DNA from: Tilletia caries
Lineage: Eukaryota > Basidiomycota > Exobasidiomycetes > Tilletiales > Tilletiaceae
NCBI GenBank assembly: GCA_032718865.1
Contig: JALUTQ010000004.1
Coordinates: 930,001 to 994,000 of the forward strand
Reading direction: 5' to 3'
Length of the DNA stretch: 64,000 bases
Positions 47,612-57,729 of the stretch are shown piece by piece. Numbering within the stretch: position 1 is the stretch's first letter; every line of letters begins with the position of its first letter. Under the pieces are notes generated by a model that did no database searches, was not told where the DNA came from, and saw only the letters and a list, made by a program, of their open reading frames with translations. The position numbers and the translations under genes are program-made.

Positions 47612-48295
47612 TCACAAGGGATTCCCAATGAATGATGCCGTGAGCGCATGCGCGCTGGCCAATCCGAGATCCAGGCTACGGAGGTACTGAAGAACGGAGT
47701 CGGACTTCCAACCCCCCATGAGCTTGATGGTGTCTAGGGGGACCCCAGCACGCCAGTGGATGGTCGCGCCCCCAATCCGGAACGAATGACCGACATGCGA
47801 ACCGCGACCGGCAGCTGAAAGGGCCGAGTTGAAGGTCTCGAGAAATGATTTCTTTGTAAGGGGAAGGAGGGGCTTGTCAGCCCGCTCCCTGAACGCGAAG
47901 AGCGAAGTGATGCCGGCGAGCTCCGGAACGTGAGGCGAGAGTCGAAAGTGATGACGGAGGGCGAAAACCGGGTTGAGAGCCCCACCGCAGTCGGCCACGA
48001 ACTTGTCCAGTCCTTGAACCTTCGTAGTCTTCGTTTATGGAAGCCAGAAGGCCGCCATCCTGTGGCCCGAATCTCCCGTCGAGAAACCTCGAAAGTGGGA
48101 CCGCATCACGTTGCGATCGGCCTGAGGAGAGAGATTGGCCGTGGTTGTTTCCCCCAACCGACACATGGACCACCATGAGACCAGCGCACAAGCCCATACC
48201 GCTGCGTGATGAGCATTCCCGGCAACGTCCAGCACGCGGAAGACTGCCATGAGCTCCTCAGGAGTGACCGGCGGGCGAGGAGCTACGGCGTGAAG
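47612..48295 (-). pseudogene. Tyrosine recombinase C-terminal remnant of a second family
   Basis: One frame from about 48295 to 47612, broken by a single TAA at 48035-48037. It matches the catalytic part of basidiomycete phage-integrase-like recombinases: PPVTPEELMAVF, then CALVSWWSMCRLGETTT (first catalytic Arg region), then WLP-stop-TKTTK where the family usually has Trp, then ALRHHF, LFAFRERADKPLLPLTKKSF, GHSFRIGGATIHWRAGVP (HxxR) and MGGWKSDSVLQYLRSL with the catalytic Tyr. The N-terminal SAM-like domain is missing. Unlike the Crypton it lacks the Gcr1-type domain. Confidence 0.85.
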
Positions 48296-48658
48296 TCTTC
48301 ATCAATAAGACTCATACAGCCTGCACTTAGGAGTCTTCCCATTTATGTTCAAAAGGGAGAGACCAGAGATGATTAGACTAAATAAACTGTATATGCTGAC
48401 AGTATAATATGCGTGTCATGTAAGTGTCAATTATATAAAACAGCTGCCATGTGCGTGTCACGTGATTGACAGTTATTCAAAAGCAATCTTCAGACCACAG
48501 TATACAGCGTCTTTGCTCTATACCACTGTTTTCAATCTACATTATCAGCATGATGCCCTTAGCTGTTGTTGAACAGAATCTTTCCCTACTTTGTGACGTT
48601 CGTGTATCCTATATGTGTGCCTTTCGATACAAGATGCACAGGTTTGACGTATTGAATC
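48296..48658. other. AT-rich spacer, no gene seen
   Basis: Lower GC than surroundings. It includes GTGTCATGTAAGTGTCAATT and GTGTCACGTGATTGACAG in opposite-like arrangement (about 48411-48475), possibly a worn element end. Confidence 0.3.
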
Positions 48659-49303
48659 ATGGATATGGACATGGCTCGTGCGTTTCAAGTGGATCACAAA
48701 TGTTTGATACCTATTGATAGTGCAACAGATCTGGATGACACTTTCCTGACAATCAAGGCCCGTGCATCAGCATCCACACATAAACAGCTTGTACACGACG
48801 TTGTGCATCACCTTCATCCGTCAACTCGCTGCTCAAAATCAATTGACAGCATCATTCAATTCACCCTTGCTTTAGCGCACCTTCATAAGAAACTAGTAAG
48901 TTATCAACTTGAGCTTTCTCGGGACTGAAGCTGAAATAATTCTTCAATCCACTGCAGAAGATGTCGCAACAACGCTGGCAGCTCCGATCCCAACGACAAC
49001 GAAGCTGAAGAGCGACGACATCAAACTCGACAGCGTCAAATTCAGGCGTACCAAGAGCGCTTGGCGCGAGAGGAGGTCGAAGCGACGGCGTTGACGGCAG
49101 AGGAAGAGGCTGCAGAAAGGAAGCTGGAGAGGAAGAAAGAAAGCAATCGCGCAAACACAGCGCGCAGAGAGGCCGAACGGGCAGCTGCAGTGGCGGCGCA
49201 TGCCCTTGCGGGAACTACTCCAGCCACAGCCATTCGCATCGAAACTGGTGACGAGGATCGTCGCCCGGGTACGGCCCGCAACCCCATTGTGATTGAGTAG
49301 TAG
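48659..49303 (+). other. Possible small gene remnant with coiled-coil tail
   Basis: Two open stretches lie in line. The first (48659-48895) encodes MDMDMARAFQVDHKCLIPID and ends at GTAAGT. The second (about 48955-49303) is highly charged and helical (AYQERLAREEVEATALTAEE) and ends RNPIVIE before TAG; that end resembles a SUMO-interacting motif. I found no acceptor that joins the two in phase. No family is recognised. Confidence 0.35.
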
Positions 49304-49750
49304 CGATTTCAATCCCAAACAGCGGGTCGTCGTTCAGCGTTCAGCGTTCAGCGTTCAGCTTTCAGAGACGTGTGACTGAAGCATAATCGCATGATCAGAA
49401 AGTAGATTTAGATTTTGGGATAGGCAGCGGCAATTGATGTCATCCATTCGTACTTCTTCTGAACCACAACATCCAATCCACCTTTACGACCATCTTCTGC
49501 ATATCCTTCCAGCCCGCAGGTCGTCGGTCTCCGTAGCTCTCTTCCTTTACGCCAAGCTCAGGTCTTCCATCCGATCCCACTTCAATCACGCCCTCCCTAC
49601 TTCTTCCAGCGCCCTCTCCGCCGGTCGCCCTTATCAACCCTTCCTTTCGCCCACATCTCAACGGTCGGATCCACCCCCTGACATCTGTTTGCTCAACCGC
49701 TCTCGCCTTTCGACGTAGCTTTCCTCCCCGACCAAGTCCAAACAGCTTAA

Positions 49751-51052
49751 TTGGCCTCCCTTCCTAAGCAGGAAGCATTCCTCCTACTCCAACAATGCGT
49801 CCAGCACAATCTTCACCACTTGCTCCGGGTCCTACGAACCGACGACCTCCCGGCCCAGTGGATGGTGCACGATGCAGAATTGCACTCGACACTCCGTCAG
49901 ATTTGCGACACCGGCCCACGGCGAGGCCCACACGACGCAGTCCTTTTCTCCGTACCCCTCAAGAAAGGCGGCTGCGGTGTCCCCAAATTCTCAGATCTCT
50001 CACCTCTCGCGCGTGCTTCCAGTCGACAGTCATTCGACCATTTCCTGCGGAACATGCTTCAGGCCCCAATCCCGCCCAGGACGATCTTACTTGCGCCGGA
50101 GGGAGCAGAACTGGGGGACAGAGTGGGAGAAACGGTTGAGGTATATGAGGAGGAGGTGGACATGGTATCGCAGCGAGTGCGCTGTCAGGGGAAGTTTGAC
50201 GAGATGGAGCGTGAGCTGCTTGAAAAGCTCCCGCGGGAGGAGGCGGTGACGGCGGTGGAGAACGGCTCGAGGCTAAGCCGGAGAGCGCTGACGACGATCC
50301 CTTTTACTCAAAAAACCCAGCTTCAGGATCCTTAAGTTCAAGTCGCGCTCTATATCAGAACCCTCCTCCGCCGCCGACAGTCGACGTGCCCAGATTGCGG
50401 CCAGCCCAACACTCACGGCCATGAAGATGTATGCGCTCAACGCGTACAGCGGTACAACATTCGTCACGACGGCACTCGCAATCTTCTCGCCCGCGGGCTT
50501 CGCAATACCCGCCGCACTCAGGCTCTTGTGGAACCACCGGTGGAAGAACGATTTGGCCAAAGGAGGACGGAGCTGCGTGTGGCAGGCGTGGGAGCCGAAA
50601 ATGGCAGCTCCATTGAGTTTGATCTCACCTTCACCTCCCTGGCGACCAAACAGGCACGCATCTGGCTCACCAAGCGTACCGAGCAGGACAAGGCGGACGA
50701 AGAGTGGGCCAAAGGGGCGAAGCATGGAGCACTTTGGTCGATTGGGAAGCACTTGGAGGAGCGGGCTAGGGACAAGGTGGAGAGCTACAGGGGGCAGACG
50801 TCCACGGCTTTCAAGCCAATGGTCTTCTCGGTCGGAGGTGCAGAGACGATCAACGAATTTTTAGACGACAGAGCTGAATTGTATCTACAATCGTACTTTA
50901 GGTACAACGGGATCCAAAGAATCAGGATGTACTGGCGGGAACAGATTACCAGTGTGAACAGCAAAAGCTGGGCTGGAGCGAATTTGCCAGGCGGAAAGTC
51001 GCTGAACATAATCGAGTTTGAGGCACTGATCGCGGAGTTTAATCATATCTGA
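49751..51052 (+). pseudogene. LINE retrotransposon ORF2 C-terminal remnant
   Basis: 5'-truncated. One frame runs 49751-51052 with a single TAA at 50333. The first part resembles the thumb region after the reverse transcriptase (VPLKKGGCGVPKFSDLSPLA). After the stop the frame continues TCPDCGQPNTHGHEDVCAQR, a CCHC-type zinc knuckle, then YNIRHDGTRNLLARGL and VEPPVEERFG, typical of the segment behind the knuckle in Tad/L1-like elements. The catalytic RT core and endonuclease are absent. The last about 170 bp overlap the kinase-like frame on the other strand. Confidence 0.75.
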
Positions 51053-51859
51053 GCAACAGTATAGCGGATAGAAGGTTGCCATTGGTTTTGGAGGTCTGGC
51101 CACGAACCGGGTGACTCCGAAGGGAAGAGGGTCGCCACCACTATCCTCGTCTCGACCTTCGAAGACTCCCGGCAGTTGATCCGCTCCAGCATACAGAACC
51201 TCTTCGCATCCCGTATGATTGAGGAGTTCCTCCATCACTCCCATGGGGGTCCTGCCATCCCATGGAATCCGGCGCAGCAAGAACTCCGCGATGATGACAC
51301 CAAGGGGCCAAATATCGGACGCTGTTGTTCGATGAGAAGTCCGAAGCAGAATCTCCGGAGCGCGATAGTTGAGCGAACAGAGGACGCGTCGAGGATGAGG
51401 ATTGGAGACATGTTCACTGAGACCGAAATCAGCGATCTTGAGTCGATGGTTGTGTGTAACAAGAACGTTGGAAGGCTTGAGATCGCCATGGAGGATTCCA
51501 AGTTGATGTAACTGCTGTAGTCCAAGTGACAGCTGCAAAACGTACATCTTGACCTGGACGATTTCGAGACGTCGAAGAGGATCGTACATGACCGCTTGTA
51601 GGTCGCTGGGCATGTAGTCGAGAACCAGAGCAAGCTCTGGTCCTCCACTAAAACCGACTGTGACGTAGACAACGTCCAGAAGGGTGATGAAAAAATCCGA
51701 CCGCAACTGCGTAAGGATATCGATTTCACGTAACGCCGTAGTCGAAGGCGTTTTGTCATGGTGAAATCGATAGGTTTTCAAAGCAACCAGTCTGCCGTTC
51801 AGGGCATCTTCTGCGACTTGTACCACACCGTGCGCTCCGACACCGACCTGGACGTCTTG
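50885..51859 (-). pseudogene. Serine/threonine protein kinase, 5'-truncated (CDK/MAPK-like)
   Basis: About 324 codons cover most of a kinase domain: a glycine loop VGVGAHGVVQVAED, the invariant Lys in VALKTYR, a catalytic loop HGDLKPSNVLV, DFGLSE, and YRAPEILL, SDIWPLGVIIAEF and YVQRLSAWQIRSSPAF near the end. The catalytic loop has Gly where HRD kinases have Arg. The frame opens after AATAG at 51860, which could be a splice acceptor, but the DNA upstream is a hAT transposase fragment on the opposite strand. The 5' end has therefore probably been cut off. The stop codon lies within the LINE remnant. It could also be the 3' half of a gene whose 5' half is the coiled-coil frame at 52160-53191. 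Confidence 0.7.
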
Positions 51860-52230
51860 CTATTGTCCAAAGCAACAAAGAAGAAGACGAGATCGCCAGA
51901 TATCTCAACCCCGCCAATGCACCGTGGCGCGACTCAGACGAATCTCCATTGAAGTGGTGGAGAGACAATCAGTCGCTTTTCCCGCAACTGGCAAAGCTTG
52001 CCCGAATCATCCTTTGCATTCCCGGTTCGACCTACTCCTCCATGCGCGTGTTCTCACAAGCGGCTCAGTTGAGTACCGACCGCCGATCACGGTTCTCAGC
52101 TAAATCGATTTCTCAACTGGTTACGACAAAGCATTGGCTTCGAGACGGATTCGACCCCCTCACCGGTCTGGATAACAAAATGATCTCCACCGCTGAGACA
52201 ATGACAAAAAAAGATCCTCCAGCGTACGAT
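51853..52230 (+). mobile_element. hAT transposase C-terminal dimerisation fragment
   Basis: About 120 codons read EEDEIARYLN, then PLKWWRDNQSLFPQLAKLAR, ILCIPGSTYSSMRVFSQAAQ and LSTDRRSRF, the conserved hAT C-terminal dimerisation domain. The rest of the transposase is absent. No TIRs or 8-bp duplication could be assigned. It separates the kinase and coiled-coil frames. Confidence 0.85.
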
Positions 52231-53191
52231 CCAGTTGCGTTAAGCGCCGATGAAGATCTTCGATATCCGCTCCCCGTGCACGCAGTCGCTCCAGCTCGCC
52301 ATCCCGCTCCGCTAAGGACTCTTGAAGTACTTTGGCTTCTTCACGTAGAGTGATGACCGTATTCTCACTCTGCTCGAATGATCGTTGCAGGTCCAACGCC
52401 AATTGTTCTTCAGCCGCCCGCCAGCTGTCCGAGTCTTCCAACAAGCTTTGCAAACGCAAAACTTTGAGTCGTCCTGCTTCATGTTCTTGACGGAGAGTTG
52501 AAAGATCGTTTTTGTTTTGCTCGAGTTCCCTCTCCTGTTGCTGCAGCCTCCTCGCTAGCTCCTTGTCTTGGTGCCGAAGTCGGTCTTGCGCCTCCTGGAA
52601 CTGTGAAACAGCCTGATCTCGTTTCTGACTGGTCGACTCCAGTTCCGCTCTGTACGTCCGGATTTGTGCGTTGAGCTCGTTTATGCATTCATCGTGCTTG
52701 ATGCCGGAATTGCGGATGACAGTGGCTTCTTTGCAGCATGTCTCGTATTGCTCGATGAGAGGAAATGCTGAAACTTGAAGGGGAAATTCGAGTCGACCAT
52801 ACGCGATAGCATCCGGATCGATGAGCAAAGCTTCGTTTTCTGCGTTAGATCCCCCACGGATATATCGCAGAATCTCAGTGGCCAAAGGTGGAATCGATAT
52901 AGCAGCGGTTGAATGAAGTACAGATTGATGCACCCCGCGTACTTTCAATTGTGACCGGACCAGTTGTAGAATCCGAAGTTCATTAGCAGGCCCGAGAGGT
53001 CCTACTTCCCGTGAGTCGATACTGGTAGAAGGCGGAGGATAATGGAGGAACAATTCGAGGATTTCATTGCCGGGACTGCTGGATTCCTTGAAGAGAATGT
53101 CCTCGAAATTGCACCTGTTCACGACCTCTGCAGTCGGCCAGCATTCTTCTTCGGCCTTCTTCCTGACCGCAGCAATTTGAGCGCGGTTCAT
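52160..53191 (-). CDS. Coiled-coil protein of unknown function, 343 aa
   Basis: Single frame from the ATG at 53191 (MNRAQIAAVRKKAEEE). The N-terminal 130 residues look globular. Residues about 150-320 form a long coiled coil rich in Gln/Glu/Arg (KRDQAVSQFQEAQDRLRHQD, LARRLQQQERELEQNK, LLEDSDSWRAAEEQL). The last about 25 residues are read from DNA that on the other strand is hAT sequence, so the original C-terminus has probably been replaced. No family is recognised. It points toward the kinase remnant, with the hAT fragment in between. Confidence 0.55.
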   Translation of the reverse strand: MNRAQIAAVRKKAEEECWPTAEVVNRCNFEDILFKESSSPGNEILELFLHYPPPSTSIDSREVGPLGPANELRILQLVRSQLKVRGVHQSVLHSTAAISIPPLATEILRYIRGGSNAENEALLIDPDAIAYGRLEFPLQVSAFPLIEQYETCCKEATVIRNSGIKHDECINELNAQIRTYRAELESTSQKRDQAVSQFQEAQDRLRHQDKELARRLQQQERELEQNKNDLSTLRQEHEAGRLKVLRLQSLLEDSDSWRAAEEQLALDLQRSFEQSENTVITLREEAKVLQESLAERDGELERLRARGADIEDLHRRLTQLDRTLEDLFLSLSQRWRSFCYPDR

Positions 53192-54341
53192 GTTGACGTT
53201 GGATGAAGATTGATGTTCTTTCACCTATGTCGACGTTGGAAAGTGATGGAAGACGTCCAGTTGGAAATCAAAGTCCGGAACAGACAGCTTACGAATGATG
53301 TGGACATCACGTGCACAGTTCCTGCTTGACATGCTATGCAAACATGCTCTTCAGTTACGTAAATCTGCATGACATGCAGTGACATCAACAACGTCATCTA
53401 CAAAACATTGGTGGCAAGATCGATGGAGAAAGCATGACACTCGCTTTTGTTGTGAATGACACCTGGCTTCACGGATACAATCTTTTCTCCAGTTAAAGCC
53501 CTCTGCCTTGGTAAATGTATCAATACACATCGGAAGGCATACAAATATGAGAAATACCTTCAGAGCTTCAGAGGCCCTTGCTGCAACGTTTTCATTCACT
53601 TTATTTACAGCTTCAAAAAAACTCCATGGTAAATGATAAGCTAAACAACGCTCTGTCCTCCATCAAAGCTGTAGCAGCGACAACTCGATGCTTTTGAGTT
53701 TTGAGGCATCTGCCTATTATGTACATACAAGTTGAGAACTCATTCGACTGCCTTCCAGTAAATTTCACCAGGTCCGTGCCATCCATACTCCAGTACTCCA
53801 ACTTGGTAGTTGTAATCCAGTTCATGACCAATTCGATGCTCGATACTACCCTCGAATATAGCATTTAGAGACTAGAATAAAGACATACTGACTCGGTGCT
53901 CTCTTCTCTGTACATCAAATCAAATCGATTACCTCGAGTCTCCAAATGAAATTGACTACCTCGATGCTTCTCCATATGAGATCGGCTAACTCGATGCTCT
54001 CCCTCGATGCTCTTCAAATAAAATCGACTAACTCGATGCTCTCCATACATTGAGAAGAATCAACTAACTCGATGCTCTTCATACATCAAGCAAGATCTCC
54101 TAGCTCCATACTCGATACGCTCCATACAACAAACGGGGCCGCCTCTGTACAGAAGAGTACAGTTTGCAACGTCCAAGTGATGATGAAGCCGCTCGACACA
54201 CTCTGGCCCTTCTCCTTGTGACTGCTATAAGGGAGCCCACTGATCTATAAATGGTGAGTAGTTCACACATGTAGAAGGATTGGAACAGACATCTCCACCG
54301 CCAAATCTCCATAACTCAGCTTGCAACCAACTCGTCTACCA
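53192..54341. other. AT-rich spacer with minisatellite
   Basis: No supportable gene. Its right half contains the CTAACTCGATGC-based repeat (53890-54115). Confidence 0.5.
53890..54115. repeat. Minisatellite based on CTAACTCGATGCTCT
   Basis: Imperfect repeats of about 40-45 bp, each with a core like GACTAACTCGATGCTCTCCA or CTACCTCGATGCTTCTCCA. About six units are recognisable, becoming more divergent at the ends. The same core recurs at 57340-57440. Confidence 0.7.
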
Positions 54342-55685
54342 ATGCCTTTCGAGAAAATCCCCCCGGAGCTTCTTTCCCTCATTGTTGGCCACGTCCTCAA
54401 CAGTCCTTCTTCGCCATCTCTGAGCGCCGATTCAGCTTCCGCTACCGCACCGCACAATACCAATAGCCCGGAAACACCATCTACCGATGACGAAGGTACT
54501 TCAGCAGCATCGTCTATTCCCGCAGTCACGAATAATCAACCCACTTCTTCGTCATCATCCGTCTCCTCCCTTTGCGCGGCCCGCACTTTGATTTCAGTCA
54601 ACAAAGCATTTCATTTTGCTGTCCATCATCAGCTCTCTCACAACTTTCATGCTTTTCCTCCCACCGAAATCATCGTCCGCGGCCTACTCACCCGTTGGAT
54701 TACTCGTCAGGAATGTCGGTCTCTTGTGCACCGCAAATATTGGGAGCACCATTGCGGTTCTACTTGGCCGGACACACCCGACCTGCGAATGCAAGCACGC
54801 ATGTTCGACAAAGCCGGTACAGAACACGCAACCTCCATCATTCTCGATGCACGCGTTCCGGACATGGCCATGAGCATCAATCCATATCATTGGAGCATGT
54901 GGAACTTTCCTGCTTGGATCTCCAGCTCCATGCTACTCAGCCGAGTTGCTAGGCCCTTCAACAAGCTCACTCACCTTCATTTGCGCATCACGGCCCAGTC
55001 GGACATCATGCTCATGATCGAAACGGTTCTGAACCTCAATCCCCACTTGATCGACGTCGTCATTGAAGCGGACACTCCACTGGAAATGGACTTCTACACT
55101 CAACCGGTTCTGCGCCTCGCGAAGACAACGTCACCGGGCCAAGTTTATGCCAAGATGCGACGTTTCGTACTCCGTGCACCTGGATTTGTAGTAAGTGCAG
55201 TCAACAGCGGTCCTTTCCTTCGACGGATCAAAAGCTGCACGACAGTGTGCTTTGCTATTCGCAACGTCGACACCGGTACGACATCTCCTATCCGAGATTG
55301 GCCGCGACGGCTGCTTGCCTCGCTCATCAACTTAGAGCGCATGGAGATCTCTCTCGCCGACGATGCACTTCTGCGGACGTCGACCAACGAAGACCTCCCC
55401 ATTTGCATCATTCCCAACCTCATTCATTTGGTACTCGATCTCTGCGACGTCAACGCCTACCTCTTACGCCACATCCGGGCTCCACGGCTTCGTCATCTAC
55501 GCATCAGAAGCATACATGCCATCGGCCTCCATGGACGATGCGACCCCGGGTCGTTCCCCAGCCTGCTGTGCGTTACAATCCATTGCCCCGGCCCGGTTAT
55601 GGAGCGTTTTTCGTACCGTGGGGCTTGCTCGTCGCCAATTCATCCACAACATCGCCAATTGTCTCTGGTACGAAGACGACTATAA
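54342..55685 (+). CDS. F-box-like protein, 447 aa (possible frameshift near the end)
   Basis: The ATG at 54342 opens MPFEKIPPELLSLIVGHVL, an F-box-like start. A Ser/Thr-rich insert splits it from SLCAARTLISVNKAFHFAVH, which would complete the F-box. The rest is rich in Leu with irregular LRR-like blocks (FNKLTHLHLRI, LRHIRAPRLRHLRIRS), as in many basidiomycete F-box proteins that deliver substrates to SCF ubiquitin ligases. One extra T in the TTTTT run near 55605 would explain the abrupt end: in the next frame the sequence continues TVGLARRQFIHNIANCLWYE to a stop at 55776, which looks like a more natural C-terminus. Either this copy carries a frameshift or the assembly has an error. Confidence 0.65.
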   Translation: MPFEKIPPELLSLIVGHVLNSPSSPSLSADSASATAPHNTNSPETPSTDDEGTSAASSIPAVTNNQPTSSSSSVSSLCAARTLISVNKAFHFAVHHQLSHNFHAFPPTEIIVRGLLTRWITRQECRSLVHRKYWEHHCGSTWPDTPDLRMQARMFDKAGTEHATSIILDARVPDMAMSINPYHWSMWNFPAWISSSMLLSRVARPFNKLTHLHLRITAQSDIMLMIETVLNLNPHLIDVVIEADTPLEMDFYTQPVLRLAKTTSPGQVYAKMRRFVLRAPGFVVSAVNSGPFLRRIKSCTTVCFAIRNVDTGTTSPIRDWPRRLLASLINLERMEISLADDALLRTSTNEDLPICIIPNLIHLVLDLCDVNAYLLRHIRAPRLRHLRIRSIHAIGLHGRCDPGSFPSLLCVTIHCPGPVMERFSYRGACSSPIHPQHRQLSLVRRRL

Positions 55686-55776
55686 CTCAGAAGTCCTCTG
55701 CTACGTGAAGAGGTTCCAACTGGGCTTCCTGGAACGGTACAAGTCTGGCTACCCGGGTTACGCAACCTCAACTTGA

Positions 55777-56534
55777 GATGTGACACAATTGTCATCCCAA
55801 ATCTCTTTCTGCCTTGGTGGATCAAAGACCGGCCGCCACCTGTTATTCCTCTCTTTCAAGCACTCAACCATCACGACGTCGTCCTCTGTATCTTCCCCTG
55901 TCCCCCTGTCTTTTTGTCCGCCTTTCTGAATACCTTTCTCCCAGTTTCGCTCCATTCGCACACAGTAATCTTGATACGTCCTGTCTCTTCACTCTCTTTT
56001 TGTCACCTTCTCAACATGAACTCAATATCTATGCACTGTCGCATGATTGTCATCTGCGTGTCATGGAATAAAAATGGGTACGTTCGTCGCTCTACACATT
56101 CACACCACATAATAATGCAGATGACATTCACGTGTCATATACGTGTCCCCAATCTTTTCAATTTATCCGCTGGCATGTCCATCTATTCGTATAAGTCATA
56201 TGACTTATAGAGGATTGCCGACTCTCGCAAGAAGGCTAACAGGAAGATGGCAATGCCATCTACTTTAAGTCAACAGATACGACGCTACCTCTTCAATCAT
56301 TCGGCAGTTCCTGGAAGCATCACGTCCAAGTAAATATGACTTCCACTTAAATTTATTGATGTGTAAAACAAGACAAAGAAGAAGAATATATATATTATGT
56401 TGGCGAGTTTACGAACGCGCTGGATGGTGTCGAATTCGATGGGGCTGGCATACCTGCTGGCTGCGTTTCGGAGATACCCGTGCTTTGAACGTTCGACGAC
56501 AAAGAATCTGCACCATTTGCAGCTCGTACGTAAT
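55777..56534. other. Spacer, no gene seen
   Basis: Lower GC. TTGTCATCTGCGTGTCATGG (about 56047) and GCAGATGACATTCACGTGTC (about 56118) are partly inverted copies, possibly the ends of a small worn element. Confidence 0.35.
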
Positions 56535-57050
56535 TCAAAATCGTGCCCAGGTTCCGTGGTGGAACCGCATGATCGTAGGTAGGCGGGAGTGCCGATAATG
56601 TTGCGTCGGGTTGTGATGACTGTTGCATCCGGGTGGCTTCAGTGCGGACCGTCTTTGTGAATACGTGTTCTCGATGCGCCGTTGGGTTCGATCTTGCACG
56701 TCTTGAAAATCCTGTTGAAGTCGCGTATGTGCCTCTTCGAGCTCCTTCCGTGCTGCGACATATTCCTTTTGCATCGACGTATCCAACTCCGCAAACTTGT
56801 CCACGATACAGGACCGTATATCCTGTAGAAGATGTTGTGCTTCTTGTGTGGCTCCATCGCGTTCCGCGATTCCTTGAGTCACGATGTGTTGAAACATATC
56901 AACAGTGTCCACCAATCGCGAGACGGCCTGATTCATACGTCCACAATGCTGATGAGCCCCCTCGAAAGAAGCCATATATCGCTGCAATGAAGGAGGAACA
57001 CCGGCAGCCAGCGGCGGTTGCCATCCTGGAAGGGTCGAACTGCTTGACAT
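56535..57050 (-). CDS. Small coiled-coil protein, 171 aa, hypothetical
   Basis: Starts at the ATG at 57050 (MSSSSTLPGWQPPLAAGV). It is mainly helical with heptad-like spacing from about residue 30 to 130 (VSRLVDTVDMFQHIVTQGIA, KELEEAHTRLQQDFQDVQDR). The end is read into low-complexity sequence and may be intronic. No family is recognised. Upstream minus-strand frames (for example an ATG at 57225, MDNQSPRQPQQGG) could be a 5' exon. It lies next to the Helitron and may be cargo or host sequence. Confidence 0.4.
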   Translation of the reverse strand: MSSSSTLPGWQPPLAAGVPPSLQRYMASFEGAHQHCGRMNQAVSRLVDTVDMFQHIVTQGIAERDGATQEAQHLLQDIRSCIVDKFAELDTSMQKEYVAARKELEEAHTRLQQDFQDVQDRTQRRIENTYSQRRSALKPPGCNSHHNPTQHYRHSRLPTIMRFHHGTWARF

Positions 57051-57729
57051 AATTGGAGCGAATGTTGATCCAGCGATATTTGCGTCGATGTGATTGTGAT
57101 AGGCCGCGTTGTATCAATGGAGGAAAAGGTTGAGTACGATGAAGAGGATAGGAAATCAGGCTGTCGAGTACAGGCCACACGGTTGGGCCCCCTTGCTGTG
57201 GTTGTCGAGGAGACTGGTTGTCCATTTGAACCCGTACTCATGCGATCCAAGCGCTGAAATGAACCGATAACCTCATTTCGTGAAATACAGAAAATACGCC
57301 TGTGCCCTTTTTGGCCTGCTGTATCAATCGTCAATTGTCAATGATCGAATAACTCGATGCCTTCGACTAACTCGATGCATTCCACTATCTCGATGCCATC
57401 GACTAACTCGGTGCTCTCGACTAACTCGATGCAATCAACACCTCGTTCAAATTTCTCGCTTTACTCGGTACAACCCCCAAGAGATTCTCTATGGTTCCAC
57501 TTGGGTACGTATCGAGGCACCCAAAGTACTCAAGACCATTTCGTGTATAAGGACATCTAGATAGCTCTCGTCCTCCGTACGTTCAAACATCCTTCGCTGC
57601 CCATGCTGACAAAACTGGACGCGAACTTCACCGCTCTCACAACCTTCGACAGATTCTAACAGCCTATTTTCATTTCCCGCTTCCTTCCTCTCTTTCTCTC
57701 TTTTTTCTTTTCAGCAATCATCCCTCATC
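57051..57729. promoter_or_regulatory. 5' flank of the Helitron gene with minisatellite
   Basis: Holds the second CTAACTCGATGC minisatellite (57340-57440) and, just before the RepHel start, a pyrimidine-rich tract (57680-57716). The Helitron 5' terminus (expected to begin TC after an A) could not be fixed. Confidence 0.4.
57340..57440. repeat. Minisatellite based on CGACTAACTCGATGC, second site
   Basis: About five units of about 21 bp such as TCGACTAACTCGATGCATTC and TCGACTAACTCGGTGCTC, sharing a core with the 53890-54115 array. Confidence 0.75.

Noticed and set aside
55773..56210. 145-codon + frame after the F-box-like gene
   Set aside because: It begins at TTG, has hydrophobic low-information composition in AT-rich DNA and resembles no family.
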